This document shows positions 53,796-63,141 of a stretch of DNA of 64,000 nt, one piece after another. Position 1 is the first letter of the stretch. Every line of letters begins with the position of its first letter. The DNA is taken from positions 2,666,001-2,730,000 of the forward strand of contig NZ_CP063353.1 in the NCBI RefSeq assembly GCF_014931565.1, in the 5' to 3' direction. Position numbers and translations under genes: made by a program. Source of the stretch: Clostridium sp. 'deep sea' (lineage in GTDB: Bacteria > Bacillota > UBA994 > PWPR01). The notes under the pieces are model-generated. The model was given only the letters and a program-made list of their open reading frames with translations. It was not told the DNA's origin and did no database searches.

Positions 53796-54263
53796 ATGGA
53801 TATTAAAGGTAAAAAAATTGCTATCCTTGGAGACCGTGATGGTATTCCAGGTCCAGCTATAGAAGAATGTGTTAAAACTGTAGGCGGAGAAGTAGTATTT
53901 TCAACAACAGAGTGTTTTGTCTGAACAGCCGCAGGTGCGATGGACTTGGAGAACCAAGCTCGCATTAAAGCCCTCGTTGAGGAGCACGGAGCAGAGAACG
54001 TTGTTGTTGTATTAGGTGGAGCAGAAGCTGAGGCTTCTGGTTTAGCTGCTGAAACAGTTACAGTTGGAGATCCTACTTTTGCAGGACCTTTAGCAGGCGT
54101 AGAATTAGGTATTGGCGTTTATCATATTTTAGAGCTTAAAGATATTGTTGATGAAGCAGTATGGGATGAGCAAATTAGTATGATGGAAATGGTTCTTGAC
54201 GTTGAAGAAGTTATAGCTGAAGTAAAGCAATTCCGCGATCAAGGAAGTAAATATAGCCTGTAA
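53796..54263 (+). CDS. grdA: Glycine reductase selenoprotein A (Sec43)
   Basis: A 155-residue protein from ATG 53796 (AAGGAGG upstream). Codon 43 is TGA (53922-53924) within CFV[14 protein letters not shown], the known selenocysteine site of GrdA that accepts the carboxymethyl group from protein B as a Se-ether. A simple ORF call starts at 53940 and drops the first 48 residues. A hairpin with GCGA...TCGC stem (53937-53963) begins 12 bases past the UGA, the right place for a bacterial SECIS. It passes the acyl group to GrdC/GrdD and is re-reduced by TrxA. Confidence 0.97.
53937..53963 (+). promoter_or_regulatory. SECIS-type hairpin in grdA
   Basis: GCGA (53937-53940) pairs with TCGC (53960-53963), and TGG with CCA inside it, 12 bases after the UGA codon. 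Confidence 0.6.
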
Positions 54264-54318
54264 TAAATTATACTCTTACCATTAAGTAAGGGTAGTTATG
54301 CGAAGGGAGGACTATACT

Positions 54319-55632
54319 ATGATCGATAAAATCAGAGTAGTTTGGTATTTAAACCAATTCTTTGGTCAAATCGGCGGTGAGGATAAAGCAGATATTCCAC
54401 CCCAAAAACATGAGGGTGGCATTGGTCCAGCTGCTGGAGCCGGTAGATTACTTGGAGATAGAGCTGAAGTTGTTGGCACAGTAATTTGCGGAGACACATA
54501 TTTTGGTGAGAATGTTGACGCTGCTTCAGATAAAGTTGTTGAGTTAATTTCTAGTTTACAGCCTAATATTGTAATTGCTGGTCCTGCATTTAACGCTGGA
54601 CGTTATGGAGTTGCTTGTGGTGCAGTTGCAAAAGCAGTTTCAGAGCAATTAAATATCCCAGTTATATCTGGTATGTATCCAGAGAACCCTGGTGTTGATA
54701 TGTATAAAAAATACGCTTACATGGTAGAAACAACAAATAGTGCTGCCGGTATGCGTAAGGCTTTACCATCTATTATTAAACTAGCTCTTAAAGTAGCATC
54801 AGGAGAGCCTATGGGAACACCTGCAGAAGAGGGTTACATGGCTCGTGGAGTTAGAGTTAACGTTTTTGCAGAAGAACGTGGTTCTAAACGTGCTGTAAAT
54901 ATGTTAATGAAAAAGTTACGTGGCGAAGAATTTGAAACAGAATATCCAATGCCTAACTTTGACAGAGTTGAACCAAATAAGCCTGTTGTAGATTTAAGTA
55001 AAGCTAAAATTGCATTAGTTACATCTGGTGGTATTGTACCAAAGCATAACCCAGATCACATTGAGTCTTCTTCTGCTTCTAAATATGGTAAATACGATAT
55101 TGCTAATTTTAACGAATTATCAGAAGCTGATCATGAAACAGCTCATGGTGGATATGACCCAACTTATGCAAACACAAATCCTAACCGCGTATTACCAGTT
55201 GATGTATTACGTGATATGGAAAAAGAAGGTCTAATCGGTGAGTTACATCGTTACTTCTATACAACTGTAGGTAACGGAACAGCTGTTGCTAGTTCTAAGA
55301 AATTTGCTGAAACATATTCTCAAGAATTACTTGCTGATGGTGTGGATGCAGTAATTTTAACCAGTACTTGAGGAACCTGTACACGTTGCGGTGCAACGAT
55401 GGTTAAAGAGATTGAAAGAGCTGGTATTCCTGTAGTTCATATGTGTACAATTGTACCTATATCACTAACAGTAGGAGCTAACAGAATTGTTCCTACAATA
55501 GCTATTCCATATCCACTAGGTAATCCAAAATTACCTGCTGAAGATGAGAAAAAGCTTCGTCGTGAGTTAGTTGAAAAAGCTTTAGAAGCACTAAAAACTG
55601 AAGTTAACGGCCAAACCGTATTTGATAACTAA
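54319..55632 (+). CDS. grdB: Glycine reductase component B selenoprotein GrdB (Sec351)
   Basis: A 437-residue protein if read through the in-frame TGA at 55369-55371 (residue 351) in TST-Sec-GTCTRCGATMV. The first part alone ends there (54319-55368). A bacterial SECIS hairpin CGTTGC-GGT-GCAACG (55384-55398) begins 12 bases past the UGA. The start is the ATG at 54319 with AAGGGAGG upstream; an earlier ATG at 54298 is in frame but upstream of that site. The substrate-binding selenol attacks the Schiff base of glycine on the pyruvoyl group of GrdE and releases ammonia. Confidence 0.97.
55384..55398 (+). promoter_or_regulatory. SECIS-type hairpin in grdB
   Basis: CGTTGC-GGT-GCAACG, a perfect 6-bp stem with a 3-base loop, 12 bases downstream of the UGA at 55369-55371. 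Confidence 0.7.
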
Positions 55633-55652
55633 AATATATTGTTCAAAAAAAG

Positions 55653-55688
55653 GTAATGGGCGGTGGCAGCACTGCTCATTACTTTTTT
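55653..55688 (+). terminator. Terminator-like hairpin between grdB and grdC
   Basis: GTAATGGGC (55653-55661) pairs with GCTCATTAC (55674-55682) with one mismatch; GTG/CAC extends it inside; a six-T run follows. It lies within the operon, so it probably attenuates grdCD relative to grdEAB or marks an mRNA processing site. Confidence 0.6.
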
Positions 55689-55721
55689 CAAATAGAATGG
55701 AAATACTGGAGGTAAATGTAA

Positions 55722-57266
55722 ATGCCTAAAGCTGTAATAAAAGGGGCAGGTTATGCTTTAATTCATGCCAATGACATGATTTTAACTCACGGCACAACTT
55801 TAACTGCTGAGAGAGCAACTAACCCTGATTCAGATTTATTGAAGGAAGTATTAAATAATGTTCAGAGTTTTGAACAAACTGTAGCATATCCACCAAACCA
55901 GTGTTATATCGGTAGTGTAACTCCTGATGAGCTTAAAGAAATGGCTACCCCTTGGTATGAGAATAGTATTGAAGGTGCTAGCCGCTTTGGTAAGTATGGA
56001 GAAATCATGCCACTTAATGAGTTTATTGGTGCAATGCGTTTAAGTGATTCTTTTAATCTTGTTATGATAGAAAAAAACTTTATGACTAATGTAAAAGCTG
56101 CCTTAACAGAGCATCCATATTATACAGATGAAGAAATTGCTAGCTTTGGAGATGGTTATGAGTTATCAGCTATTGAGGCTTTATTAGCTGAACATAAAGC
56201 AGACCCATTAGTATATAGTGGTAAAACTGTTGGTTGCGTTAAACAAGCTCATGATTCAGATGTAAATCTAAACTCTCATGTTATGTTTGAGAACTTAGTT
56301 GTTAAGGCATCTGGTGTTGTAGCTTTACGTAATTTAATAGCTAAGACAGATATTGATATAGCTGATATTGAATATGTTATTGAAACATCTGAGGAAGCTT
56401 GTGGTGATATGAACCAACGTGGCGGTGGCAATTTTGCTAAAGCTATTGGTGAATTAGGTGGCTTAATTAATGCTAGTGGTTCAGATACTCGTGGTTTCTG
56501 TGCAGCTCCTGTTCATGGTTTAATTAATGCTACAGCTCTAGTTAGCTCAGGAATCTACAAAAATGTTGTTGTTGTTGCTGGTGGAGCTTCTGCTAAATTA
56601 GGTATGAACTCTCGCGACCACATCAAAAAAGGTGTTCCAGTATTAGAGAACTGCTTAGGTGCGTTTGCAATTTTAGTTGGTGAAGATGATGGCATAAACC
56701 CAGTAATTAGAACTGATGCTTGTGGTCGTCATAAGATCTCTTCTGGTGCTTCTCCACAAGCTGTTACTACAGCTATTGTTACAGATCCACTAGATAGAGT
56801 TGGTTTAAAAATTACTGATGTTGATAAATATAGTGTAGAGATGCAAAATCCAGAGATTACTAAGCCAGCAGGTGCTGGTGATGTTCCTACTGCTAACTAT
56901 AAAATGATTGGTGCTTTAGGAGTTAAACGTGGAGATTTGGATCGCAAAGAAATTATGAACTTTGTTAAAAATCATGGTATGCCTGGTTGGGCTCCAACTC
57001 AAGGTCATATTCCTTCAGGGGTTCCTTTCTTAGGGTTTGCTCGTGAAGCTATTGTAAAGGGTGATATTACCCGTGCTATGGTTATTGGTAAAGGTAGTTT
57101 ATTCTTAGGCAGAATGACAAACTTATTTGACGGTGTTTCATTTATCGTTGAAAAGAACTCTGGTGAAGGTTCAGTTGAAGCTGGGGTTGCTAAAGAAGAT
57201 ATTAGAAAAATGATTGCTGAAGCTATGCGTAAACTAGGCGATAACCTAGTTGTTAGCGAAGAATAG
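55722..57266 (+). CDS. grdC: Glycine reductase complex component C, subunit GrdC (beta)
   Basis: A 514-residue subunit of protein C, the acetyl-transfer part. It resembles FabH/thiolase-fold enzymes (central NASGSDTRGFCAAPVHGL near 250, with the active-site Cys) and forms an acetyl-thioester that phosphorolysis turns into acetyl phosphate. It follows the hairpin at 55653-55688 and has a good ribosome site, TGGAGG. The stop is 17 bp before the grdD ATG. Confidence 0.95.
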   Translation: MPKAVIKGAGYALIHANDMILTHGTTLTAERATNPDSDLLKEVLNNVQSFEQTVAYPPNQCYIGSVTPDELKEMATPWYENSIEGASRFGKYGEIMPLNEFIGAMRLSDSFNLVMIEKNFMTNVKAALTEHPYYTDEEIASFGDGYELSAIEALLAEHKADPLVYSGKTVGCVKQAHDSDVNLNSHVMFENLVVKASGVVALRNLIAKTDIDIADIEYVIETSEEACGDMNQRGGGNFAKAIGELGGLINASGSDTRGFCAAPVHGLINATALVSSGIYKNVVVVAGGASAKLGMNSRDHIKKGVPVLENCLGAFAILVGEDDGINPVIRTDACGRHKISSGASPQAVTTAIVTDPLDRVGLKITDVDKYSVEMQNPEITKPAGAGDVPTANYKMIGALGVKRGDLDRKEIMNFVKNHGMPGWAPTQGHIPSGVPFLGFAREAIVKGDITRAMVIGKGSLFLGRMTNLFDGVSFIVEKNSGEGSVEAGVAKEDIRKMIAEAMRKLGDNLVVSEE

Positions 57267-57282
57267 TGCGGGGTGTCCGTTT

Positions 57283-58434
57283 ATGTCTAAAAACGTACAA
57301 CAATTATTACAAAACGTACTTTATGAAGTTGCTGATGCTATAGAAACAGGTAAGTTCGGTAACAAAGTACGAGTTGCCATAACTCTGTTAGGTAGTGAGC
57401 ATGGTCCTGCAGAGCTTTTACGTGGTGCAGAACTAGCTCAAAAGCAAAACCCAGATATTGAAGTAGTATGTATTGGTCCAGAGATGGATACAGAGCTTAA
57501 AATTTACCCTGCAGCTGATGAAAAACAGCAGTATAAGGTAATGGAAGAGCTTCTTGATAGTAAAGAGATTAGTAGCTGTGTAACAATGCACTACAGTTTC
57601 CCAATTGGTGTTTCTACAGTTGGTAAAGTAATTGCTCCTGCCAATGGTAAAGAGCTAATTATTGCTACTACAACAGGAACATCTGCTACAGAAAGAATTG
57701 AAGCTATGGTTCGCAATGCTATTTATGGTATTGCTACAGCTAAAGCTACTGGTATTAAAGAGCCTACAGTTGGTATCCTTAATGTTGAGGGTGCACGTGC
57801 TGTTGAGCGTGCTCTTAATAAAATGAAGGACAACGGATTTGAGTTTACTTGGGCTGAGTCTTTAAGAGCAGATGGTGGGGCAGTTATGAGAGGTAATGAC
57901 CTTTTAGCAGCTTCTCCAGATGTTATAGTTATGGATTCATTAACAGGTAATGTAATGATGAAGGTATTTTCTTCGTTCAGCACTGGTGGTAGCTACGAGG
58001 CTTCTGGCTTTGGATATGGACCAGGTGTAGGAGAAGATTATGACCGAATTATATTGATTCTTTCAAGAGCCTCAGGTGCTCCTGTTGCAGCTAATGCTAT
58101 TAAGTATGCTGCTGAGGTTGCTAGAGGAAATCTGCCAAGTTTAGCAAGAGAATTATTTGTGTCTGCTAATAAGGCTGGTCTTAAAGAAGTTACAGCTACT
58201 AAAAAAGTTGCTGTAGCACAGGAAGAAGAAGTAGTAGTTCCACCAAAGAAAATAGTTGATGAAGAGATTCCTGGAATAGAAATATTAGACCTAGATGATG
58301 CTGCAAAAGCTGTTTGGAAAGCTGGTATTTATGCAGAGACAGGAATGGGATGTACTGGTCCTGTTATCTTAGTAGCAGCTGAAGATGCCCATAAAACAGA
58401 AGAAATTCTTAAAAAAGCAGGATATATAGGTTAA
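57283..58434 (+). CDS. grdD: Glycine reductase complex component C, subunit GrdD (alpha)
   Basis: A 383-residue subunit of protein C. The C-terminal Cys357 in GMGCTGPVI is the catalytic cysteine that carries the acetyl group before it is released as acetyl phosphate, as known for GrdD at the equivalent position. The PlsX-like N-terminal part (VRVAITLLGSEHGP) is clear. The ATG at 57283 is preferred over the longer frame start because that would overlap grdC. It is the last gene of the operon and is followed by a terminator. Confidence 0.95.
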   Translation: MSKNVQQLLQNVLYEVADAIETGKFGNKVRVAITLLGSEHGPAELLRGAELAQKQNPDIEVVCIGPEMDTELKIYPAADEKQQYKVMEELLDSKEISSCVTMHYSFPIGVSTVGKVIAPANGKELIIATTTGTSATERIEAMVRNAIYGIATAKATGIKEPTVGILNVEGARAVERALNKMKDNGFEFTWAESLRADGGAVMRGNDLLAASPDVIVMDSLTGNVMMKVFSSFSTGGSYEASGFGYGPGVGEDYDRIILILSRASGAPVAANAIKYAAEVARGNLPSLARELFVSANKAGLKEVTATKKVAVAQEEEVVVPPKKIVDEEIPGIEILDLDDAAKAVWKAGIYAETGMGCTGPVILVAAEDAHKTEEILKKAGYIG

Positions 58435-58482
58435 ATAAATAAACAAATGTGTGAAAGCAAATAGATACATCATATATTCACT

Positions 58483-58509
58483 ATGGGGCTGTTATTACAG
58501 CTCCATTTT
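58483..58509 (+). terminator. Terminator of the glycine reductase operon
   Basis: TGGGGCTG (58483-58490) pairs with CAGCTCCA (58497-58503, one G-T step), followed by TTTTTT. Confidence 0.85.
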
Positions 58510-58787
58510 TTATTGTACTAACCTTTTAGGTATAGTGGGTGTGTAATCAATAATTTTACTAATTATGGTAAGCTCACTTTGTTGACTTAGAACTGCTGTA
58601 AGTATCTGCGTGCTATCACTACGCAAATTTATGAACTTAAATAGTTGTGATTATATACTAAAGGAAACTTGTTAAAAATAGGTGCCCTCTAGTTATTTTA
58701 GGTTAATTTCATTATTAATAATAGTTTTCATAATATCCTTTGTAGTGTATTATTAAATTACAGGTACATTTATAGAGGAGCTTTTAG
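58510..58787. other. Gap between the grd terminator and the next gene
   Basis: About 280 bp. A TATAGAGGAGC ribosome site before ATG 58788 is the only feature I can support. There is no ORF or RNA gene. Confidence 0.5.
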
Positions 58788-59813
58788 ATGGAGAAAAGAG
58801 AAAGTAGTTTATACAAACCAATTTATAGTAATAGTCTACTTAAAGTTAAAGATATAGTTTATGTATTAGTAGTAATGCTATTAGTGTTGCCTTTGATGTT
58901 ACATCAAGGAAACAAAGAAATAAGTGCTTTTAGTTTAATGTTACTAACTAGCTTGTTAATAATAATTATAATAATTGGCGAAAATATTTTGAGAAAATAT
59001 AGCCTTAAAAAGCTTAAAAGTTTTGACTTTGAAAATACAAGTAAAAATCAAATACCCACATTCATGAAATACATAGTTATGATTTTTATTGTTTTAGGAC
59101 TATTATTAATAATAATAGCTGGGGGTTTTAGTGGAGTTTTATATGTAGCATTAATTACTTTAGCTATGTACCTAACACATTCTTTTTACAATTTCTTTTG
59201 TAAAAAAATACTACCTATTAAATACCCAAAATTGTATGCAGACTATCAGAATAATCATACAGCCAACTACTCTAGTACTAAAATTATTAACTACATAATA
59301 ATAGCTATACTAATTATTTTAATAATGTCTTATGGGGTCATTGGGGTATTGGCATTTTGCGCTTTGAGCATATTATTAAAAATTTGTTTAGTATTTATCC
59401 CAAATTTATTTATAGCTTATTTAATTTCATTTAGATCAAACTTTTATAACTACTATGAAAGTAAAAGTTTAGATTTTAAAATAAGCTATACATTGAATAT
59501 TTTTCGTGGAATAGAGGTTTTTATACTACCTCTATTAATAACCTTTATACTTAGCGATGTAGAGGCTGTTTTAGGTATAAATGATTTTTTCTCATTAAAT
59601 TTAGAAACAGTATTAATAATAATGGCGGTAATTATACTACTTATTTTGAACAATACAATAATAAAGAGATTAGAGCTTAATGCCATAAAAATCCATAGTG
59701 AGTGGAACATGTTTATAAATGATTATAGTAAAAAGATCGCAGGTGTTGGCTTTTTTATGGCTTTAATAATACTATTAATATTTATAACATCGGACTTGGG
59801 GGGTTTTGGTTGA
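58788..59813 (+). CDS. Polytopic membrane protein of unknown function
   Basis: A 341-residue membrane protein with about nine hydrophobic segments between residues 25 and 335, a short cytoplasmic N-terminus and no recognised signature. It is AT-rich with Ile and Leu dominating, as expected. No pair of catalytic residues stands out. It could be a transporter or a channel-like protein; I would not assign either. GAGGAGC lies upstream of the ATG. No adjacent partner gene suggests a substrate. Confidence 0.6.
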   Translation: MEKRESSLYKPIYSNSLLKVKDIVYVLVVMLLVLPLMLHQGNKEISAFSLMLLTSLLIIIIIIGENILRKYSLKKLKSFDFENTSKNQIPTFMKYIVMIFIVLGLLLIIIAGGFSGVLYVALITLAMYLTHSFYNFFCKKILPIKYPKLYADYQNNHTANYSSTKIINYIIIAILIILIMSYGVIGVLAFCALSILLKICLVFIPNLFIAYLISFRSNFYNYYESKSLDFKISYTLNIFRGIEVFILPLLITFILSDVEAVLGINDFFSLNLETVLIIMAVIILLILNNTIIKRLELNAIKIHSEWNMFINDYSKKIAGVGFFMALIILLIFITSDLGGFG

Positions 59814-60007
59814 GGTTATTAAGGTGTTAGGATAACATTTAAAAGTAAAAGAAAATAATTTACCATTCAATACTGCTGCTATCTATATATGTATCAATAA
59901 TATATAGATGTTAGTAAACTATTATTAAGCTTATTAATGTTTAAGATATACACAAATTGTTTGCACAAGTTACCAGCCTCTTACTTATGTTAAATAGAGG
60001 TGGTTTT

Positions 60008-60730
60008 ATGAAACACACTATTGTTTTAGACTTAGGTTATAGTAATTTAGATAATTGTAATTTAAGCTATAAAACAGAGGAGTTTGAGTTCAAAACAGCA
60101 GTTTTAAATATCTTAACAAGCCGACTAAGTAATGACGGCTATAATGTTATTTTCACTAATATAAATGATAGTTTTGAGTTGCAATTAAATAATAATGTAT
60201 TAGTAAGTGATAAAGCTGATTTATATATAAGTATAGATACAGGTTATAGTTCTAATGCTCAGGTTAGAGGGCATTGGGTCTTTTATTGGCACGATAGCTC
60301 AAAAGGTAAACTTTTAGCCCAAATATGGAATAAACATGCCACCCATGTTTTCGAGCATCCATCAAAAGGAATAAGAGCTAGCAGACCAGGAGAGTGGACA
60401 GACTTTTCTCATATTCGTAGACCCAATAAACATAATATACCCACTATTCTTATTAAACATGGTTACTTAACCAATAAAGCAGATTATGAGTTGCTTAGGT
60501 CTTTGCAATTTCAAAATCAATGTGCAGAGGTATTATTTTTTACAATTAAAGAATACTTTAAAGATAAAAGCGTAGAGCAAGATTGGCGAGTAGCTATAGG
60601 AGAAAAAGCCCTTAATTATTTAGTAAATGAAGGTTTAATAACTAGTAAAGATAAATTTAGTGAAACATTGTTAGAACCTTTGCCAGCTTGGGTTATCTGG
60701 GAAATGTTTAGACGGTTGACTGACAGGTAA
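60008..60730 (+). CDS. N-acetylmuramoyl-L-alanine amidase-like protein lacking zinc ligands
   Basis: A 240-residue Amidase_3-like protein started at the ATG at 60008 (AGAGGTGG upstream). Compared with the family, the first zinc His (DPGHGG) is Tyr (DLGYSN, near 10), the second zinc His (SIHHNA) is Asp (SIDTGY, near 76), and the catalytic Glu (VELGF) is Lys (IKHGY, near 158). Only the middle Glu may remain. The fold is kept but the hydrolase is probably inactive, so it may bind peptidoglycan. There is no signal peptide. A C-terminal 50-residue helix is family-unlike. It could also be a misassigned relative. Confidence 0.65.
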   Translation: MKHTIVLDLGYSNLDNCNLSYKTEEFEFKTAVLNILTSRLSNDGYNVIFTNINDSFELQLNNNVLVSDKADLYISIDTGYSSNAQVRGHWVFYWHDSSKGKLLAQIWNKHATHVFEHPSKGIRASRPGEWTDFSHIRRPNKHNIPTILIKHGYLTNKADYELLRSLQFQNQCAEVLFFTIKEYFKDKSVEQDWRVAIGEKALNYLVNEGLITSKDKFSETLLEPLPAWVIWEMFRRLTDR

Positions 60731-61064
60731 TAATAATATTGGTATTGCTTTTTTCCACGTACGCTTTCATAATTGAGCTATTTTATTGTTTAAATGTAGT
60801 TTTATTAAATAGATAATATATGACTTTGTATTATCTATTTAACCAAGCTTTTATTTTGGGACTAGCTTTAATAGAAAAACCGTAAAACAGTAATATTTAG
60901 TGCATAATTAAGTAATTAGCTGGCTATATTGGCGGTTAAAAACTAATATTATGAGTCAAACTATTAAAAAAGCTAAAAAAGATTTAAAAAATCGGGAAAA
61001 ATGTTATACATAAAGGAAAACATCGGTTATAATGGTTGTTATGCATGAAGGAGAGAAAAGTTTA
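60731..61064. other. AT-rich gap upstream of the helicase
   Basis: About 330 bp without an ORF. TATAAT at 61028-61033 could be the helicase -10 element; its -35 is not convincing. The first ATGs of the reading frame (61032, 61041) would then lie at or before the transcription start. Confidence 0.45.
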
Positions 61065-62651
61065 ATGGAAACAAAGAGATTCGAAGATTTAAATTTATCA
61101 TCAGATATAGTTAAAGCCGTAAAAGACATGGGCTTTGAAGAAGCAACCCCTATACAAGCAAGTGCAATACCATATTTATTGCAAGGACGAGATGTAACAG
61201 GTCAAGCACAAACAGGTACAGGTAAAACAGCAGCATTTGGAATTCCGTTATTAGAAATGATAGAGCCCAAAGCTAGAAAACCTCAGTCATTAATTTTGTG
61301 CCCTACAAGAGAATTAGCAATACAGGTATCTGAAGAGATATCTAAACTAGCTAAATATAAAAAGGGTATTAAAGTTCTACCTGTATATGGTGGACAACCT
61401 ATTCAAAGACAAATAAGTGCTCTTAAAAAAGGAGTACAAATAATCATAGGTACCCCAGGTCGTGTTATGGATCATATGAGACGAAAAACCCTTAAGACAG
61501 ACGACATAAAATTTGTAGTACTAGATGAAGCAGATGAAATGCTAGATATGGGTTTTAGAGAAGATATAGAGACAATACTTCAAGATACCTCCAATGAGCG
61601 TTTAACAGCTCTTTTTTCTGCAACCTTGCCAAGAGCAATATTAGAATTAACAAGGTTATATCAAAAGAACCCTGAGCTTGTTAAAGTAGTTCATAAACAA
61701 CTTACTGTACCAAATATTAAGCAGTACTACTACCAAGTTAAAGAGCGTAATAAATTAGAAGTACTAACTCGTTTAATTGACATGCATGATCCAAAATTAT
61801 CATTAGTATTTTGCAATACTAAAAAAAGAGTAGATGAATTAGTTAGTCAGCTACAGGGACGTGGTTACTTTGCTGATGGTTTGCATGGTGATATGCGCCA
61901 AAATCAACGAGACAGAGTAATGGAGCAATTTAGAAACAGCTCTATAGATATTTTAGTTGCAACAGACGTTGCTGCTCGTGGTATAGATGTAGATGATGTA
62001 GAGGCAGTATTTAACTTTGATGTACCTCAAAATGAAGAATATTATGTACACCGTATTGGTAGAACAGGTAGAGCTGGCCGAGATGGTACAGCATTTACTC
62101 TAGTAGCAGGAAAATCAATTTATAAGCTAAAAAATATACAGCGTTATACAAAAACAAAAATTAAAATTAAAGATGTTCCCTCTCGTGGAGACATTGAAGA
62201 GGCCAGAACAGCTAAATTAATGAAATCAATAAAAGAAGTATTGGATAATGGGTATTTAAAAGACCAAGTTAAAGTAATTGAGACCTTCTTAGAAGAAGAA
62301 GATTACTCACTCTTAGATGTATCTGCAGCATTATTAAAAATGGTTACCCAGCCTAATGAAAATAAAGATGACATAGAAACAACAACAATAGCTGATACCG
62401 GTGCTGAACCAGGCATGGTAAGACTATTTATAAATGCTGGTAAAAAAGATAACATTAGAGCTAGAGATATTGTTGGTTCAATAGCTAGTGAAACAGGAAT
62501 TCCAGGAAAAGTAATTGGGGCAATATCAATTCATAATAACTTTACCTTTGTAGAGGTGCCAAGAGAGCACGCTCGCGAGGTACTTAAAATAATGAATAAT
62601 TCAAAAATTCGTGGCAATGCGATCAATATAGAGCCAGCAAAACCCCGCTAA
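61065..62651 (+). CDS. DEAD-box RNA helicase (CsdA/DbpA-like)
   Basis: A 528-residue DEAD-box helicase. The start is the ATG at 61065 because GAAGGAGA lies 10 bases upstream, not the 61032 frame start. The core shows the Q motif (PIQASA), Walker A AQTGTGKT near 47, DEAD near 154, SAT near 185 and HRIGRTGRAGRDG near 325. The C-terminal region (about 455-528, MVRLFINAGKKDNIRARDIVG) is the DbpA-type RNA-binding fold. Such helicases act in ribosome assembly and cold adaptation. It is monocistronic, with repeats rather than a terminator behind it. Confidence 0.92.
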   Translation: METKRFEDLNLSSDIVKAVKDMGFEEATPIQASAIPYLLQGRDVTGQAQTGTGKTAAFGIPLLEMIEPKARKPQSLILCPTRELAIQVSEEISKLAKYKKGIKVLPVYGGQPIQRQISALKKGVQIIIGTPGRVMDHMRRKTLKTDDIKFVVLDEADEMLDMGFREDIETILQDTSNERLTALFSATLPRAILELTRLYQKNPELVKVVHKQLTVPNIKQYYYQVKERNKLEVLTRLIDMHDPKLSLVFCNTKKRVDELVSQLQGRGYFADGLHGDMRQNQRDRVMEQFRNSSIDILVATDVAARGIDVDDVEAVFNFDVPQNEEYYVHRIGRTGRAGRDGTAFTLVAGKSIYKLKNIQRYTKTKIKIKDVPSRGDIEEARTAKLMKSIKEVLDNGYLKDQVKVIETFLEEEDYSLLDVSAALLKMVTQPNENKDDIETTTIADTGAEPGMVRLFINAGKKDNIRARDIVGSIASETGIPGKVIGAISIHNNFTFVEVPREHAREVLKIMNNSKIRGNAINIEPAKPR

Positions 62652-62660
62652 AAATTACAA

Positions 62661-62760
62661 TAATGCCCTCTCTCCGCGTTATACGCAAATTTTTGAACTC
62701 TGGAGTACAGCTTGTACACCTGCGTTAAAAAATTAGCTAGTGCCTTGATAGAGAACATTA
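62661..62760. repeat. 95-bp stem-loop repeat, copy B
   Basis: CCTCTCTCCGCGTTATACGC at the left and CTAGTGCCTTGATAGAGAACATTA at the right; the inner arms AAATTTTTGAACTC and TTAAAAAATT pair across a GGAGTACAGCTTGTACACC loop region. Nearly identical to copy D. Confidence 0.85.
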
Positions 62761-62801
62761 TTGAAATTTTTAGGACTTTTAGGTAATAATAAAATTAAAA
62801 T

Positions 62802-62872
62802 AATTGCGACTTCAGCATACTACTGGTATGGCTTCAGCCGCAATTTTTTTTGTGTCTTGACAGAGAACAATC
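62802..62872. repeat. 95-bp stem-loop repeat, copy C (partial)
   Basis: Shares CTTCAGCATACT...GTATGGCTTCAGCC with copy A and the tail TGTCTTGACAGAGAACAA with all copies. The 5' arm is lost or diverged. Confidence 0.7.
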
Positions 62873-62895
62873 TCAAAAATCTTATTATTAATGAA

Positions 62896-62996
62896 TAATG
62901 TTCTCTCTCCGCGTTATACGCAAATTTTTGAACTCCGGAGCACAGCTTGTACACCTGCGTTAAAAAATTAGCTAGTGCCTTGACAGCGAACATTCT
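62896..62996. repeat. 95-bp stem-loop repeat, copy D
   Basis: TGTTCTCTCTCCGCGTTATACGC at the left, CTAGTGCCTTGACAGCGAACATT at the right; only a handful of differences from copy B by eye. Confidence 0.85.
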
Positions 62997-63046
62997 TAAC
63001 CTAAATAATCAGCTACAATAACACGTTGTAAACCATATCAATTGTC

Positions 63047-63105
63047 CCCATGTAGGGGGATGCATTTTATGCATCTCGTTGTGTGGCATTACGTAAATTG
63101 CCATT
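63047..63105. repeat. Two palindromes with a CGTTGTGTGG linker
   Basis: GATGCAT-TTT-ATGCATC is followed by TCGTTGTGTGG and then the near palindrome GGCATTACGTAAATTGCC. The linker matches CGTGTGGTG of the array at 21.7 kb. Confidence 0.6.
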
Positions 63106-63141
63106 ATAACTCTAACTAACATTTTCTTATAATCAACAAAT

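Noticed and set aside
53922-55371. UGA codons in grdA and grdB as frameshift or pseudogene marks, or as a UGA-Trp code
   Set aside because: Both UGAs fall on established selenocysteine positions, tRNA-Sec is present, and tryptophan is encoded by TGG throughout with TGA rarely in frame.
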